Positions 7,506 through 17,214 are shown, counted from the first letter of the stretch. The stretch: 64,000 nt of DNA from Candidatus Hydrogenedens sp. (GCA_035361075.1 DAOSBX010000013.1:1-64000); one strand, 5' to 3'. Notes: a model not told the origin generated them from the sequence alone. A program made the numbers and translations.

Positions 7506-9224
7506 ATGGATTCACAGCTCCTCGTTTTAACAGGCAAAAAGAAAGGGATGGCGTATCAATTAAAAGAGCCAATCACTATTGGTAGAAGCCAGGAAAATGT
7601 TATTATTCTTGACGACCCGAAGGTATCACGGAAGCATGCAGTTATTGAGATTACTGAGGAAGGTCCTTTGTTAAAAGACTTAAATAGTGGCAACGGAACT
7701 TATGTTGGAAGTCAACGAATTACGGAGTATTTTCTGAAACCAGGAGATGTCTTTCGCGTTGGCACACAATTAATCCGATATGAAGAGGTACATCAAAGTT
7801 CAGCCGATACGGAACCACCTGTCCGTTTTGAAGTTACAACAGAAGAAAAGACAGAAAGTGAAACGCTCAGTCATATTCATGAGACTCTTTTCCAGTTGCC
7901 AGAATACACCGCAACAAAGGAACATATTCAGACTATTCAGAATCGACTTAGGGCGGTTTATAATGCCAATCAAATTATTGTGAGTGAACAAAACCTTAAG
8001 AATCTATTTACAAAAATTATAGAACAAATATTCTCCCTGTTGCCTGCACATAATGGGGCGATTTTACTTTGGGATAAACGAAAGAAACGGCTTGTTATCG
8101 AACATGTTTATACCCGTACGAATTTGGAAGATTTTTCAATTAGTTTAACAATTGTAAATCGAGCTTTCGAAAATAAAGAAGCAGTTATTACACAAAATGC
8201 AGCGGAAGATAGTCGATTTAGGAATGTTTCTGGTAGTATTATTCTCCATCGAATTGCCTCCGCTATGTGTGTCCCATTAGTTTATCAAGACCATTGTTTA
8301 GGTGTGATTTATGTCGATACCCGTGGGACATCCCGTGCCTTTACACAAGAGGACCTTGAGATGTTAGTGGCTATAGCGGGCCCTGCCGCCATTGCTTTAC
8401 GAAATGTCCAGTATATTGAAATGATAAAGCAAAGTTATAGGGACACATTAACGACGATTGCGAATGCTGTTGAATTACGAGACCACTATACCATTGGCCA
8501 TACATGGCGGGTGACTAATTTTGCGATTGAGATTGCCAAAATTTTGGGTTGGACTGAAGAAAAAATTGAAGAGGTATATATGGGAGGTGTTCTTCATGAT
8601 GTAGGAAAGATAGCCGTTGATGATGCTATATTACGGAAGGAGAGTCCACTCACAGAGGAAGAATTTGAGAAAATGAAAATACACCCAGTACGTGGTGCAG
8701 ATTTACTTCGTGATATATCTTTATTTCAGTCCATTATCCCTTACTGTTTATACCATCATGAGAGGTATGATGGTAAAGGTTATCCCTATGGATTGAAAGG
8801 TAAAGAGATTCCTATAGAAGGGCGTTTAATCGCAGTAGCGGATACCTTAGATGCAATGACAAGTAATCGTCCTTATCGTAAGGGCATGGAACCTGAAGTT
8901 GCCATTGAGAAGATTATTGATTTGAAGGAAACCCAGTTAGACCCTGAAATTGTTGATGCCCTGCTTGAAGCATATAATTTGGGACGTATCCATTCCATTC
9001 TACAAGATTATCACAAACGTGATAGCCGTAGTATCGCCTGTGCGTTTTGTAGCACGCATATTCGCGTTCCAGAAGAAACACGGCCAGGCTCTGAGATAAT
9101 GTGTCCTGTTTGCGGTAGGAGGCTATTACTAAAAGAATCTCACGATGTCCTCTATGGTGAATTATTACCTCAAACGGACATGAGTTTTACGATTATACCA
9201 TTTCGTTATAATAAAGACACATAA
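7506..9224 (+). CDS. FHA-GAF-HD-GYP signalling protein
   Basis: This 572-residue cytoplasmic protein links phosphothreonine recognition to second-messenger turnover. The FHA domain (about 5-95) has GRSQENVIILDDPKVSRKHA and NGTYV. A GAF sensor domain covers about 160-300. The HD-GYP phosphodiesterase domain (about 310-485) has His364-Asp365 in HDVGK and the full HHERYDGKGYP motif, so it should hydrolyse cyclic di-GMP or a related dinucleotide. A zinc-ribbon-like CxxC...CxxC module lies at about 515-538. The ligand of the GAF domain is unknown. It is monocistronic. Confidence 0.9.
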   Translation: MDSQLLVLTGKKKGMAYQLKEPITIGRSQENVIILDDPKVSRKHAVIEITEEGPLLKDLNSGNGTYVGSQRITEYFLKPGDVFRVGTQLIRYEEVHQSSADTEPPVRFEVTTEEKTESETLSHIHETLFQLPEYTATKEHIQTIQNRLRAVYNANQIIVSEQNLKNLFTKIIEQIFSLLPAHNGAILLWDKRKKRLVIEHVYTRTNLEDFSISLTIVNRAFENKEAVITQNAAEDSRFRNVSGSIILHRIASAMCVPLVYQDHCLGVIYVDTRGTSRAFTQEDLEMLVAIAGPAAIALRNVQYIEMIKQSYRDTLTTIANAVELRDHYTIGHTWRVTNFAIEIAKILGWTEEKIEEVYMGGVLHDVGKIAVDDAILRKESPLTEEEFEKMKIHPVRGADLLRDISLFQSIIPYCLYHHERYDGKGYPYGLKGKEIPIEGRLIAVADTLDAMTSNRPYRKGMEPEVAIEKIIDLKETQLDPEIVDALLEAYNLGRIHSILQDYHKRDSRSIACAFCSTHIRVPEETRPGSEIMCPVCGRRLLLKESHDVLYGELLPQTDMSFTIIPFRYNKDT

Positions 9225-9350
9225 AGACGTTTCACTTATTTAAACCGTACTCATCATTTTTAATTTACTTTCAAGTTTGTATTACACTATATTCATTTAT
9301 TATGGGAATAACCTTTTAATAATAACTTTTTATTTTGGAGGATAATTTCA

Positions 9351-10769
9351 ATGAAAAAGAATGAGTGGTCAAAAATGACAAGAAGAGCATTCTTAGCTAC
9401 TTCAACAACTGTTATTTCCGCAGGTGCATTTAGTCAGACAGCTGGTCAAACACCGAACACGGCACAAGTAGTCCCGCGTAAAATATCTCCCAATGAGAAG
9501 CTGAACGTGGCTGCAATTGGCGCAGGAGGTAAAGGCTTATCTGACATTATGAGTTGCTTTAAGCTTGGACATAACGTTGTAGCGTTGTGTGATGTCGATT
9601 GGAAGCGTGCTGAAGAAGCATTTTATCGTTTACCGAAAGCGAAAAAGTACAAAGACTATCGGAATATGTTAGAAGAGATGAAGGAGATCGACGCAGTTAC
9701 AATTTCTACCCCTGACCATTCCCATGCCCCTGCAGCATATATGGCGATGAAGATGGGGAAACATGTATATGTACAAAAGCCGTTAACACATACTATAGCG
9801 GAAGCACGTTTACTTACTATAACAGCGCGTGAAATGGGTGTTGCGACGCAAATGGGAAATCAAGGTCATTGTGGTAATGGTGTTCGTCAGTTATGTGAAA
9901 TGATTTGGAGTGGTGCTATCGGTAATGTAAAAGAGGTGCATATTTGGACCCATCGACCTGTTTGGGATAATCAGGGAATGACCGAACCATTGCCTCCGGA
10001 GGTGACACCGGAAGATATGGATTGGGACCGTTGGATTAACTGCGCTCCATGGCGTCCATATAATCATAAACTTGCCCCACACGATTGGCGGGCATGGCAG
10101 GATTTCGGTTCCGGTTCATTAGGTGATATGGCTTGCCATATTATGGACCCAGCATACTGGGCATTGAAATTGTATGAAGCACCTGAGTTTTCTGTCGAAG
10201 TCGTGTTTCAGAAAGGTCAGAATCAGCAGACATTCCCCATTGCAACGACAGTGAAGTATTCCTTTGTAGCCCGGGGGGATATGGGCCCTGTTGATGTTTA
10301 CTGGTATGATGGACACTGGAAGGATGAAGCCACCGGTCAGGAAGTATATAATCGTCCCAAACGCCCGGAAGGTATTCCGGAAGACGAAGTATTAGGTGAT
10401 GATAACATGAATGGCTCATTGTTTATCGGTGATAAAGGGATGTTAACTGCAGGAGAATATGGTGGTGAACCGCGATTATTACCTTCATCTATCATGAAAG
10501 ACTACAAAATGCCACCGGAAACGATTGAGCGTATCCCGATGGAAAGCCCGTATTTTGATTGGCTTCGCGCCTGCAAAGAAGATAAACTGGCATGCTCAAA
10601 TTTCAATTATTCCGGTCCATTTACAGAAATGGTGCAATTTGGCAATCTGGTGGTTAAGTCTGGACAGAAATTGATTTGGGATAATGTTAAAGGTGTTGTG
10701 AAAAATGTCTCTAATCCGCAGGCAATTATAAGTAAAGAGTATCGCAAAGGTTGGGAACTTCCCTGCTAA
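9351..10769 (+). CDS. Tat-exported Gfo/Idh/MocA oxidoreductase
   Basis: This is an NAD(P)-dependent sugar or polyol oxidoreductase-like protein of 472 residues. The N-terminus has a twin-arginine signal (MTRRAFLATS, then a hydrophobic run), implying export folded with its cofactor. The Rossmann domain begins LNVAAIGAGGKGLSDI (about 50-65), followed by TPDHSHAPAAYMAMKMGKHVYVQKPL in two conserved pieces, including the EKP-equivalent QKPL. The C-terminal alpha/beta domain ends near residue 460. Exported members of this family are abundant in Planctomycetes-like bacteria. The substrate cannot be read from sequence. A strong terminator follows. Confidence 0.9.
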   Translation: MKKNEWSKMTRRAFLATSTTVISAGAFSQTAGQTPNTAQVVPRKISPNEKLNVAAIGAGGKGLSDIMSCFKLGHNVVALCDVDWKRAEEAFYRLPKAKKYKDYRNMLEEMKEIDAVTISTPDHSHAPAAYMAMKMGKHVYVQKPLTHTIAEARLLTITAREMGVATQMGNQGHCGNGVRQLCEMIWSGAIGNVKEVHIWTHRPVWDNQGMTEPLPPEVTPEDMDWDRWINCAPWRPYNHKLAPHDWRAWQDFGSGSLGDMACHIMDPAYWALKLYEAPEFSVEVVFQKGQNQQTFPIATTVKYSFVARGDMGPVDVYWYDGHWKDEATGQEVYNRPKRPEGIPEDEVLGDDNMNGSLFIGDKGMLTAGEYGGEPRLLPSSIMKDYKMPPETIERIPMESPYFDWLRACKEDKLACSNFNYSGPFTEMVQFGNLVVKSGQKLIWDNVKGVVKNVSNPQAIISKEYRKGWELPC

Positions 10770-10797
10770 AGTAGGAAATAGTAGATATTGAGGTCAA

Positions 10798-10831
10798 GGC
10801 CAAAGGTTTTTAACCTTTGGCCATATTTTTT
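10798..10831 (+). terminator. Rho-independent terminator
   Basis: A perfect 11-bp stem pairs GGCCAAAGGTT (10798-10808) with AACCTTTGGCC (10812-10822) around a 3-nt loop, followed by ATATTTTTT. It ends the transcript of the Gfo/Idh/MocA gene, 29 bp after its stop. It lies between convergent genes. The minus-strand side has no matching U-run, so it is primarily a plus-strand terminator. Confidence 0.93.
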
Positions 10832-10838
10832 ATGGCTA

Positions 10839-12044
10839 TTATTCATATCGCAATGCTTCAACAGGGTCAACACTTGCCGCTTTCAAGGCAGGATAGACGC
10901 CAGAGACGACGCCCACAGCGGAACTGAAAAAGAACGCTGTAAGTATTGACCAAAGTGATAAGCCAATAGGCAGACTGGGATATAATGCGCGAATAACTGT
11001 TGACCCGATAAAACCTAAAAAGATACCTGTCATACCTCCGAGCACACTTAATGTGATGGACTCAACAAGGAACTGAAAACCGATATCCGCACGAGTTGCA
11101 CCGACCGCCATACGGATACCCACTTCCCGAGTTCGTTCGCGTACAGATACAAGCATAATATTCATAATTCCTATCCCACCGACCAGCAGTGAAATACATG
11201 CAATCCCGACAAGCATTAGACGTAGCATACTGAATATTCGGGAAAATGCGGAAAGCATACTATCCTGATTAGTGATTGTAAAATCTTCTTCATTGTCATG
11301 GGCGGAACGGACAATTCTTCTTGATTCTTCAGTTGCTCTCGGAATATCTTCCTGAGTGCGAGCCCCAACAAGGATTTCCATAACCTCTTCTATGTTAAAA
11401 ATGCGTTGTGCACTGGGTAGTGGAACAATTACCAAATCGCCAAGGTCGATACCTAAAGCCATTCCACGTTCCTCTAATATTCCTACGATGGTATGTTTAG
11501 AGCCGTTGATTGAAATTTTTTCATACAGGGCACGATGTGTGCCAAAGAGTTCTTTTTTTACAGTAGTACCGATGATACAAACTCTGCTATTGCGTTCAAT
11601 ATCTTCTTCCGATAGAAATCGTCCAATTTGTGTGTAAAGTTGTCGAACCTTCTCAAAATCAGGAGTTGTCCCAATAAGCAGTACATTCCGCTGTCGGTTC
11701 TTATAGCGAATATTTGCTAATCCTAAGGTATTTGAGGCAACTCCGATAATGCCAGGTACTTTCCTTTTAATCTGTCTTGCTATTTCGTATGTGAGTTTGC
11801 GGTGACTCCCAGCACTTATGGGAAACATACCAGTTGTTTCCTGCCTACCTGGGGTTATGATGATAACATTACTACCCATGATTGCGAATTCGCGTTCCAC
11901 GTAGGCTTGTGCCGATTCGCCTAATGCAATAAGAAGTATAACTGACATCACCCCAATAATGACCCCTAATGCGGTAAGTGCTGCGCGCATCTTATTCTGA
12001 TTGAGTGCGATGATAGCAGTTCGTATTAATTCCCAGAAGGTCAT
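10839..12044 (-). CDS. MacB-like ABC transporter permease
   Basis: This 401-residue inner-membrane subunit has an N-terminal TM helix, a MacB periplasmic core domain (about 25-240) and a C-terminal FtsX-type bundle of three TM helices. The conserved GGIGIMNIMLVSVRERTREVG core, spanning the second membrane segment, identifies the MacB/LolC permease superfamily. It starts 3 bp after the MacA-like gene and needs the separate ATPase encoded upstream. Together they form a mechanotransmission-type exporter. Cargo is unknown; macrolides, peptides or lipoproteins are the family options. Confidence 0.92.
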   Translation of the reverse strand: MTFWELIRTAIIALNQNKMRAALTALGVIIGVMSVILLIALGESAQAYVEREFAIMGSNVIIITPGRQETTGMFPISAGSHRKLTYEIARQIKRKVPGIIGVASNTLGLANIRYKNRQRNVLLIGTTPDFEKVRQLYTQIGRFLSEEDIERNSRVCIIGTTVKKELFGTHRALYEKISINGSKHTIVGILEERGMALGIDLGDLVIVPLPSAQRIFNIEEVMEILVGARTQEDIPRATEESRRIVRSAHDNEEDFTITNQDSMLSAFSRIFSMLRLMLVGIACISLLVGGIGIMNIMLVSVRERTREVGIRMAVGATRADIGFQFLVESITLSVLGGMTGIFLGFIGSTVIRALYPSLPIGLSLWSILTAFFFSSAVGVVSGVYPALKAASVDPVEALRYE

Positions 12045-12047
12045 AAA

Positions 12048-13295
12048 CTACTCTCCCAGCGAAGAGACTACGTCAACACGAGAACCGTCTACCAGTCCTT
12101 TTATACCAACAGATGTGATAATAGTTTCTCCTTCTTTAAGACCCTTTATGATTTCTCGTGTTTCCCAATTACCAATGCCGATGGTAACAGGTCGACGGAT
12201 AGCCTTTCCTTGTTCCAATACGAAGGCATATTCATCGCGGATAAGGCTTTCACTTGGTACGTATAGTACGTCATCTTTCTCCGATACTATAATGGTAACA
12301 TCAGCAGACATGCCAGGCATAAAGTTTTCCTGCTCTAAAAATCGAACTTTCACTGTAAATGTTCGTGTAAATTCCTTACTGATAGTGATAGTCGGAGAAA
12401 TCTCGATTATCTCGCCTTGAAATACTTTCCCAGGAAATGCATCTAATTCAATCCGCGCTTTTTGGTTAAGAGAGACTTGACCGGCATTGGCTTCGTCAAA
12501 TGGTGCTTCTACATAGAGGTCTTTATCATCTATGAGGTACATTAAAGGTAGTCCCATTGCAACACCTTCCCCTTCATGGATGTTAATAGTGGCAACAACC
12601 CCATCAAACGGTGCCCTAATAATAGCCTTATCACGGGTAGCCTGTGCTGCAAGAAGTGACGCTTTTGCTTGTGCAACTGCGGTCTCCCCTGCTTTTACTT
12701 CCTGTTCACGAACTTTAATCTCTTTTACTCCGACTAATGCTGATTGATAACCCTCTTGAGCGACTCGATATGCTAACTCTATTTTTTCCTGTTCACCGGG
12801 GGAAAGAATCCCCTGTTCCCGTAGTTTGTTAGCCCGTTCATAATCAGCCTCTGCCTGCTTTAACTGTGCTTGAGTTTGCTTCAAACGTGATTCTGAAAGT
12901 TCCTTCGCTACTTCGTAGCTAACGCGTGCCTGTTCCAGTCGCGTCTCTGCAACGAGTAGGTTTGCTTCGGATAGGGCAACTTGGGCATCTAAATCCTCAT
13001 GGTTTAACTCAAGCAATATATCGTTTTTAGAGACGCGCTGACCTTCTTTTACATGTACTATGGAAACAGTCCCGAGTGTTCCTCCTGCAATCATAGAACG
13101 TCGGGTTGATGTAACTGTTCCAGAAGCGAAGGCAGAAACGGTTTGCTGAACCTTTCCCCTCTTAACAGTATCCACAGTTACCTGAATGGGTGGTGTGTAA
13201 AAAAGGAAATAATACAAGGGTACGAAGATTAATGAAAGAAGGACAAGAATAAGAAATATTCTTATGACATAGGTTTTGTACTTTGTTTTTGCCAT
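12048..13295 (-). CDS. MacA/HlyD-like periplasmic adaptor
   Basis: This 415-residue membrane-fusion protein has one N-terminal membrane anchor (about 8-32), a lipoyl/barrel-sandwich half (about 50-90), a long coiled-coil hairpin (about 95-215), and beta-barrel and membrane-proximal domains to the C-terminus. The IIRAPFDGVVATINIHEGE motif near 225-245 closes the lipoyl domain. It bridges the permease to an outer-membrane channel; no TolC gene is in the window. Its start overlaps the ATPase gene by 34 bp, indicating coupled translation. Confidence 0.92.
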   Translation of the reverse strand: MAKTKYKTYVIRIFLILVLLSLIFVPLYYFLFYTPPIQVTVDTVKRGKVQQTVSAFASGTVTSTRRSMIAGGTLGTVSIVHVKEGQRVSKNDILLELNHEDLDAQVALSEANLLVAETRLEQARVSYEVAKELSESRLKQTQAQLKQAEADYERANKLREQGILSPGEQEKIELAYRVAQEGYQSALVGVKEIKVREQEVKAGETAVAQAKASLLAAQATRDKAIIRAPFDGVVATINIHEGEGVAMGLPLMYLIDDKDLYVEAPFDEANAGQVSLNQKARIELDAFPGKVFQGEIIEISPTITISKEFTRTFTVKVRFLEQENFMPGMSADVTIIVSEKDDVLYVPSESLIRDEYAFVLEQGKAIRRPVTIGIGNWETREIIKGLKEGETIITSVGIKGLVDGSRVDVVSSLGE

Positions 13296-13981
13296 GTATC
13301 TGATATCACCTTTCCATCTCTAAATCGTATTATTCGTTGAGCCCGTGAAGCCACATCGCTTTCGTGGGTCACCATTACAATAGTATGTCCTTTCCTGTGG
13401 AGTTCATCAAAAATTTCTAATATGTTTTCACCACTAACGGTGTCTAAATTTCCTGTAGGTTCATCTGCTAAAATAGTTGATGGGTTATTAACCAAAGCCC
13501 GTGCAATAGCCACTTTTTGTCTCTGTCCACCGGAAAGTTCATTTGGTCTATGATAGATACGGTCTTTTAATCCGACAGCGACCAATGCTTCCATTGCTCT
13601 CTGCCGTCGCTCTTTTCTGGGGATGCGGTCATAAATAAGAGGGAGTTCCACATTTTCTAATGCGGTTGCTCGACTTAACAGATTAAAGTTCTGGAACACA
13701 AAACCTATCTCATGATTGCGTAGTTGAGCCAGTCTTTTTTCAGAGAATCTATGAACTTCTTCTCCAAAGTATCGGTAAGATCCGGAAGTGGGTCTATTTA
13801 AACAACCAATAATATCCAAGAAGGTCGTTTTCCCCGAACCCGACGGCCCCATAATTGCCACGTACGTGCCCACGTCGATTGTTAGTGAAATTGAATCTAA
13901 TGCAATAACTTTATTATCCCCAACTTCGTAAATTTTTGTAAGATTTTCGACTTCGATCAAAATCGACGAATTGTGTTTCAC
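13262..13981 (-). CDS. ABC transporter ATPase, MacB/LolD type
   Basis: This 239-residue ATP-binding subunit shows Walker A GPSGSGKTT (about 45-53), the Q-loop, signature LSGGQRQ, Walker B ILADEPTGNLD and the switch histidine in MVTHES. Both the NLD D-loop and the length match the LolD/MacB branch. It starts at GTG, 5 nt after a strong AGGAGG. It is the first gene of a three-gene operon (ATPase, adaptor, permease) transcribed leftward. Confidence 0.95.
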   Translation of the reverse strand: MKHNSSILIEVENLTKIYEVGDNKVIALDSISLTIDVGTYVAIMGPSGSGKTTFLDIIGCLNRPTSGSYRYFGEEVHRFSEKRLAQLRNHEIGFVFQNFNLLSRATALENVELPLIYDRIPRKERRQRAMEALVAVGLKDRIYHRPNELSGGQRQKVAIARALVNNPSTILADEPTGNLDTVSGENILEIFDELHRKGHTIVMVTHESDVASRAQRIIRFRDGKVISDTWQKQSTKPMS

Positions 13982-14053
13982 AAAACCCTCCTGTTGAGGA
14001 TTGTAAGTATCTAACAGTAATATTATATCAACAAAATGAAGTCAACAAATGTT

Positions 14054-15529
14054 TTATTTATTTAAAAACCCTTTAGGTAATTCTGTTGGGGGTTCATACT
14101 TATATGGTTCTGTGTCAGGGACAATTCGAACAGGAGTCGTGAAAGTAAAGGTGGTGTTGTCCGGTCCGGCAAATTCCATCTCGACAAGATAGGCTTTCCA
14201 CCCTTTTTCAGGTGGACTGACTTTTCCTACATAAGTCCCATCTCCTTGGTCTGTAAGTGGTGTTGGCTGATAGGCTTTGCCTAAGACATTAAGTCGGAAG
14301 TCACGTGCGTTGGGATTCGTTGCTTCCCAAAGAGTTACCTTTGTTGGTTTATCTTTGGTTTTCACGATAGTTGTATAGTCGTCTGGAAATGACCATGAAT
14401 ATTGAGGGATTGGTTTTTCAAATATAATTGCCTTATAAAATGCAATGACACTGTTAATAACCTGTGGGGTTAAGCCATGCCCTGTGTTCGGAACATAGCG
14501 TATATAGGTTGGTGATGGCAAATCAGATAGGTAGAATTTCCAAGAGTCAGGCAAAAAGAATTCGTCTCCACAGGAATTAATTAAGAATTTAGGCATTGTG
14601 AGACGGTCTTTGTAACTATAGGGGTCTACAATTTTTAACATTGATGCGAATTCGGGAACAACTAACCAATCCATGATGTTCATCTCTACATAATCGTTAA
14701 TTGCAGGTGCCCAACCGCCATAAACAGCATAATGATGTTTAAATGAAGGAACCAAATTTAACAAATCGATTACAATGGGTACACATGCAACAACTCGGTT
14801 ATCTACTATTGTCGTTGTCCACGTAGTCCAGCCACGTTTTGATGCCCCTGCCACAACGAACTCTTTTATCTTAACTTTTCCCCCTTCTTTCGTTTCGCAG
14901 AGCGTTTGGATAGTGTCCATTGCACGAACTACCGCTTTGGTCATAGGCATCCGTGTTAACCATTCTGGGTCACCTGTTTTTAAGTATTTGTCCCAGTTAT
15001 AAGCAATGATGCTATCCTCTGAACGCTTTCTATTATTATCATTTGCGAATACTAATGGTTGGTTAGGAATTTGTCTGATTTCTGCGACAACAGTTTCTAC
15101 TTCTTTGGCTACTTTACGGAGCAATGGGCTGGATGATGTTGGAGGCTCATCTGTATTTTTACCACCTGAAATGATTAACAGGGCAGAAGGCTTTTTTACT
15201 TTTTTGGGCACTACAATCGTTAACCAATGCGTCCATACGGTTCGGTCAACCTCTTCAGGTTTTCTCCATGTTTGCGATGTCATTTTAATGTAATGAATAC
15301 TTACATCTTCGACTTTCTCACTCTTTATTAATTGATAATTATAAGTTGGGTCTGGTTTATAGACATATATGTCGAGAGGAGAAGGACTCGTTGTTTCTCT
15401 TGCATGAGTAATCTCTCCTTGATGTGATGTAGTGAGAGGAGACCTGGTTGCACAACCTAATGAAAAAGTGACTAACGCTACCAGGAGAATAAGTTGTGAA
15501 AAATACATTTTTTTCATAATGGGCTTCAT
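14054..15529 (-). CDS. PhoPQ-activated pathogenicity-related (PqaA-like) lipoprotein
   Basis: This 491-residue protein is of the PqaA/AprA alpha/beta-hydrolase-like family, known in Salmonella as PhoPQ-regulated and in Dictyostelium as autocrine proliferation repressor. The N-terminus has a signal ending FSLGC, which could be a lipobox although Ser at -3 is unusual. Family signatures present are IIAYNWDKYLKTGDPEWLTRMPMTKA (in two halves of the conserved block) and VAGASKRGWTTW, whose Ser is the putative nucleophile. The reaction is not established. An AAAGGAT site supports the first ATG. The PhoPQ link is not expected here. Confidence 0.88.
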   Translation of the reverse strand: MKPIMKKMYFSQLILLVALVTFSLGCATRSPLTTSHQGEITHARETTSPSPLDIYVYKPDPTYNYQLIKSEKVEDVSIHYIKMTSQTWRKPEEVDRTVWTHWLTIVVPKKVKKPSALLIISGGKNTDEPPTSSSPLLRKVAKEVETVVAEIRQIPNQPLVFANDNNRKRSEDSIIAYNWDKYLKTGDPEWLTRMPMTKAVVRAMDTIQTLCETKEGGKVKIKEFVVAGASKRGWTTWTTTIVDNRVVACVPIVIDLLNLVPSFKHHYAVYGGWAPAINDYVEMNIMDWLVVPEFASMLKIVDPYSYKDRLTMPKFLINSCGDEFFLPDSWKFYLSDLPSPTYIRYVPNTGHGLTPQVINSVIAFYKAIIFEKPIPQYSWSFPDDYTTIVKTKDKPTKVTLWEATNPNARDFRLNVLGKAYQPTPLTDQGDGTYVGKVSPPEKGWKAYLVEMEFAGPDNTTFTFTTPVRIVPDTEPYKYEPPTELPKGFLNK

Positions 15530-15636
15530 TGTTTATCCTTTCCTTGAAAAAAAATTAACGCCTGTAAAATCTTTATCTGTTATTTTATCTTAATAACTCT
15601 ATGGACTACAATAAGAACATATTTGTTTCGCGAAAA

Positions 15637-15675
15637 AGAATATAGCCGATACATTATCTGTATCGGCTATATTCT
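15637..15675 (-). terminator. Strong hairpin terminator
   Basis: A 17-bp perfect stem spans 15637-15653 and 15659-15675 with a 5-nt loop; its core is ATAGCCGATACA / TGTATCGGCTAT. Read on the minus strand it is followed by TTTTTCG, directly downstream of the DUF1573 gene. Read on the plus strand a T-run (TTTTTT at about 15680) follows 4 nt later. It separates the DUF1573 gene from the PqaA-like gene, so these are separate transcripts. Confidence 0.88.
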
Positions 15676-15699
15676 GATATTTTTTATTTCTTAAAAGTC

Positions 15700-17046
15700 T
15701 TATTTCTGTGGCTGAGCCTGTCCAGGTTGGGCTGGTGGCTGAGCGGGTTGAGCTGGCGGAAGTGCTTTTTTCATTTTCTCTTGCATCTCCTTCAGTTTCT
15801 CAATATCGGGAGGTGTGTTAGGAGGGAATTTTGGTCTGTCAATTTTTGGAAGACGTATAACCTTAAACGGGATTTTCACCTCGGGAGTAGATTTAGAGGT
15901 GGTTTTAACAATCAATTCCTTATCTTTCAAACTTTCATTCATCGGGATATCTTTAACCAGTAATAAATAATCAGAAGGTGCACGTTCTTTAACTTCTACC
16001 TGAATTTCAGGAGTTGGTGGAACTACCTCTGTAATCTGAAACTCTTTTTCACGACCTGCTTTAACGCGTAGATATTGCTGTGTTTTTGCATTCGGGTCTT
16101 CGTCGTCTACACGAACATTAATTGTATCAGGAGCGACATCAATAGGACCGATAGAACGTCCATAAACAGTCACTGTAATTTTCTTGAATGAATTTACAGC
16201 GTTGGGGTCTTGTCCTGGTTTTTGTGGAAGTGTCGCATCTGTCTCGATATACAAAGGTTTATTAAATGTTATTCCTGGTTCAATAGGTTTTGTAGGTGTT
16301 AACGTGATTTTATAATGTTTACCTTGTTCCACCGTCTCTAAAGTGTGTTGAAACTCGGGAAGTTGTGACATGTCAACGTTAGTAATGTTGAAGGTTAAAG
16401 TGGGAATATTTGATTTTATTTCTATCGTTTGAGGTTGGGGCATATCCTCCATAATTTGCCCTAAATTAATAACACGTGGTTCAACCAAGATGGCGGATGT
16501 TGCAGTTCCTTTCAAGGTTAATGTCAATTGCGGTGTTGCTGGGTCATTAGAGTCAACTGTAATTTGTTTTGCAATAGGTCCTTGTCTTCCTGCTAAGGTA
16601 AGTGTTGCTTTTATTTTTGTAGTATCGCCTGGCGCAATCTCTTTTTTCTCAGGCTGGGCTACTGTGCATCCACAGGTTGTCTTTACATTTGAGATTTTCA
16701 GAAGTCCATCACCTGCATTTTTGATAACGAATTCATGTTCTACCTTTTCATCATTACTGCGTTCACCGAAATCAAATTCAGGTTCATCACACGTAATTTT
16801 TGGAGTTCCACCAGTCGATTCCACCGAAGCAGTTGCCTCTTTCTGAGCAGGGGGTTGCTGTGCCTGTGGTTTTTCAGCAGGTGCCTCTTTCGCTGGTGAT
16901 GGTGCAGGAGTTGTCTGTGCTGGTTTCTGTTCTGGCGTGGGTGGAGTTGGTGTAGGTGTGCTCTTCTGCCCACCGCAAGAACTTAATAAACCAATCATTA
17001 AAAACAGAACAAACAGCCCGAGAAAAACTTTTAAACCCTTACTCAT
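15700..17046 (-). CDS. DUF1573 repeat lipoprotein
   Basis: This 448-residue exported protein has a signal peptide with lipobox LSSC (about residues 21-24). A low-complexity Pro/Thr/Ala/Gln-rich linker (about 28-80) is followed by an Ig-like DUF1573 domain at about 85-180. That domain contains the hallmark FDFGERSNDEKVEHEF and KTTCGCT motifs. Two or more further beta-sandwich domains follow, then a PAQP-rich tail. DUF1573 proteins are common, uncharacterised envelope proteins of Bacteroidetes and Planctomycetes. An AAGGG site 8 nt before ATG supports the start. Confidence 0.88.
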   Translation of the reverse strand: MSKGLKVFLGLFVLFLMIGLLSSCGGQKSTPTPTPPTPEQKPAQTTPAPSPAKEAPAEKPQAQQPPAQKEATASVESTGGTPKITCDEPEFDFGERSNDEKVEHEFVIKNAGDGLLKISNVKTTCGCTVAQPEKKEIAPGDTTKIKATLTLAGRQGPIAKQITVDSNDPATPQLTLTLKGTATSAILVEPRVINLGQIMEDMPQPQTIEIKSNIPTLTFNITNVDMSQLPEFQHTLETVEQGKHYKITLTPTKPIEPGITFNKPLYIETDATLPQKPGQDPNAVNSFKKITVTVYGRSIGPIDVAPDTINVRVDDEDPNAKTQQYLRVKAGREKEFQITEVVPPTPEIQVEVKERAPSDYLLLVKDIPMNESLKDKELIVKTTSKSTPEVKIPFKVIRLPKIDRPKFPPNTPPDIEKLKEMQEKMKKALPPAQPAQPPAQPGQAQPQK

Positions 17047-17093
17047 AACATTTACCCTTTCTGGTTAAGATTTAATTATTATGGTTAATTGTA

Positions 17094-17111
17094 TTCAGAA
17101 TAAACTCTGAA
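17094..17111. promoter_or_regulatory. Inverted repeat upstream of DUF1573 gene
   Basis: A perfect 6-bp inverted repeat, TTCAGA-N6-TCTGAA, lies about 48 bp upstream of the DUF1573 start. On the minus strand it falls between TTGTTC and TACAAT, which resemble -35 and -10 boxes with a short 15-bp spacer. It could be an operator for a dimeric repressor. This is inference from position only. Confidence 0.35.
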
Positions 17112-17130
17112 CAATAATAAAAAATATACC

Positions 17131-17158
17131 CTACTAAAAAGTAGAGATTTTTTAGTAG
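17131..17158. promoter_or_regulatory. Inverted repeat in divergent DUF1573/BNR_4 promoter region
   Basis: A perfect 10-bp repeat, CTACTAAAAA (17131-17140) and TTTTTAGTAG (17149-17158), is separated by 8 nt midway between two divergent genes. It could be a regulator-binding palindrome or a hairpin. No flanking U-run beyond the stem supports a terminator role on either strand, and no gene ends into it. Confidence 0.4.
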
Positions 17159-17214
17159 AAACGATTCTAATATACAATATTGTTGACATTAGATTAAAAT
17201 CAAAGGAAAGTCAA

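Noticed and set aside
10839..13981. Complete tripartite efflux pump
   Set aside because: No TolC-like outer-membrane channel gene is in the window; only ATPase, adaptor and permease are supported.
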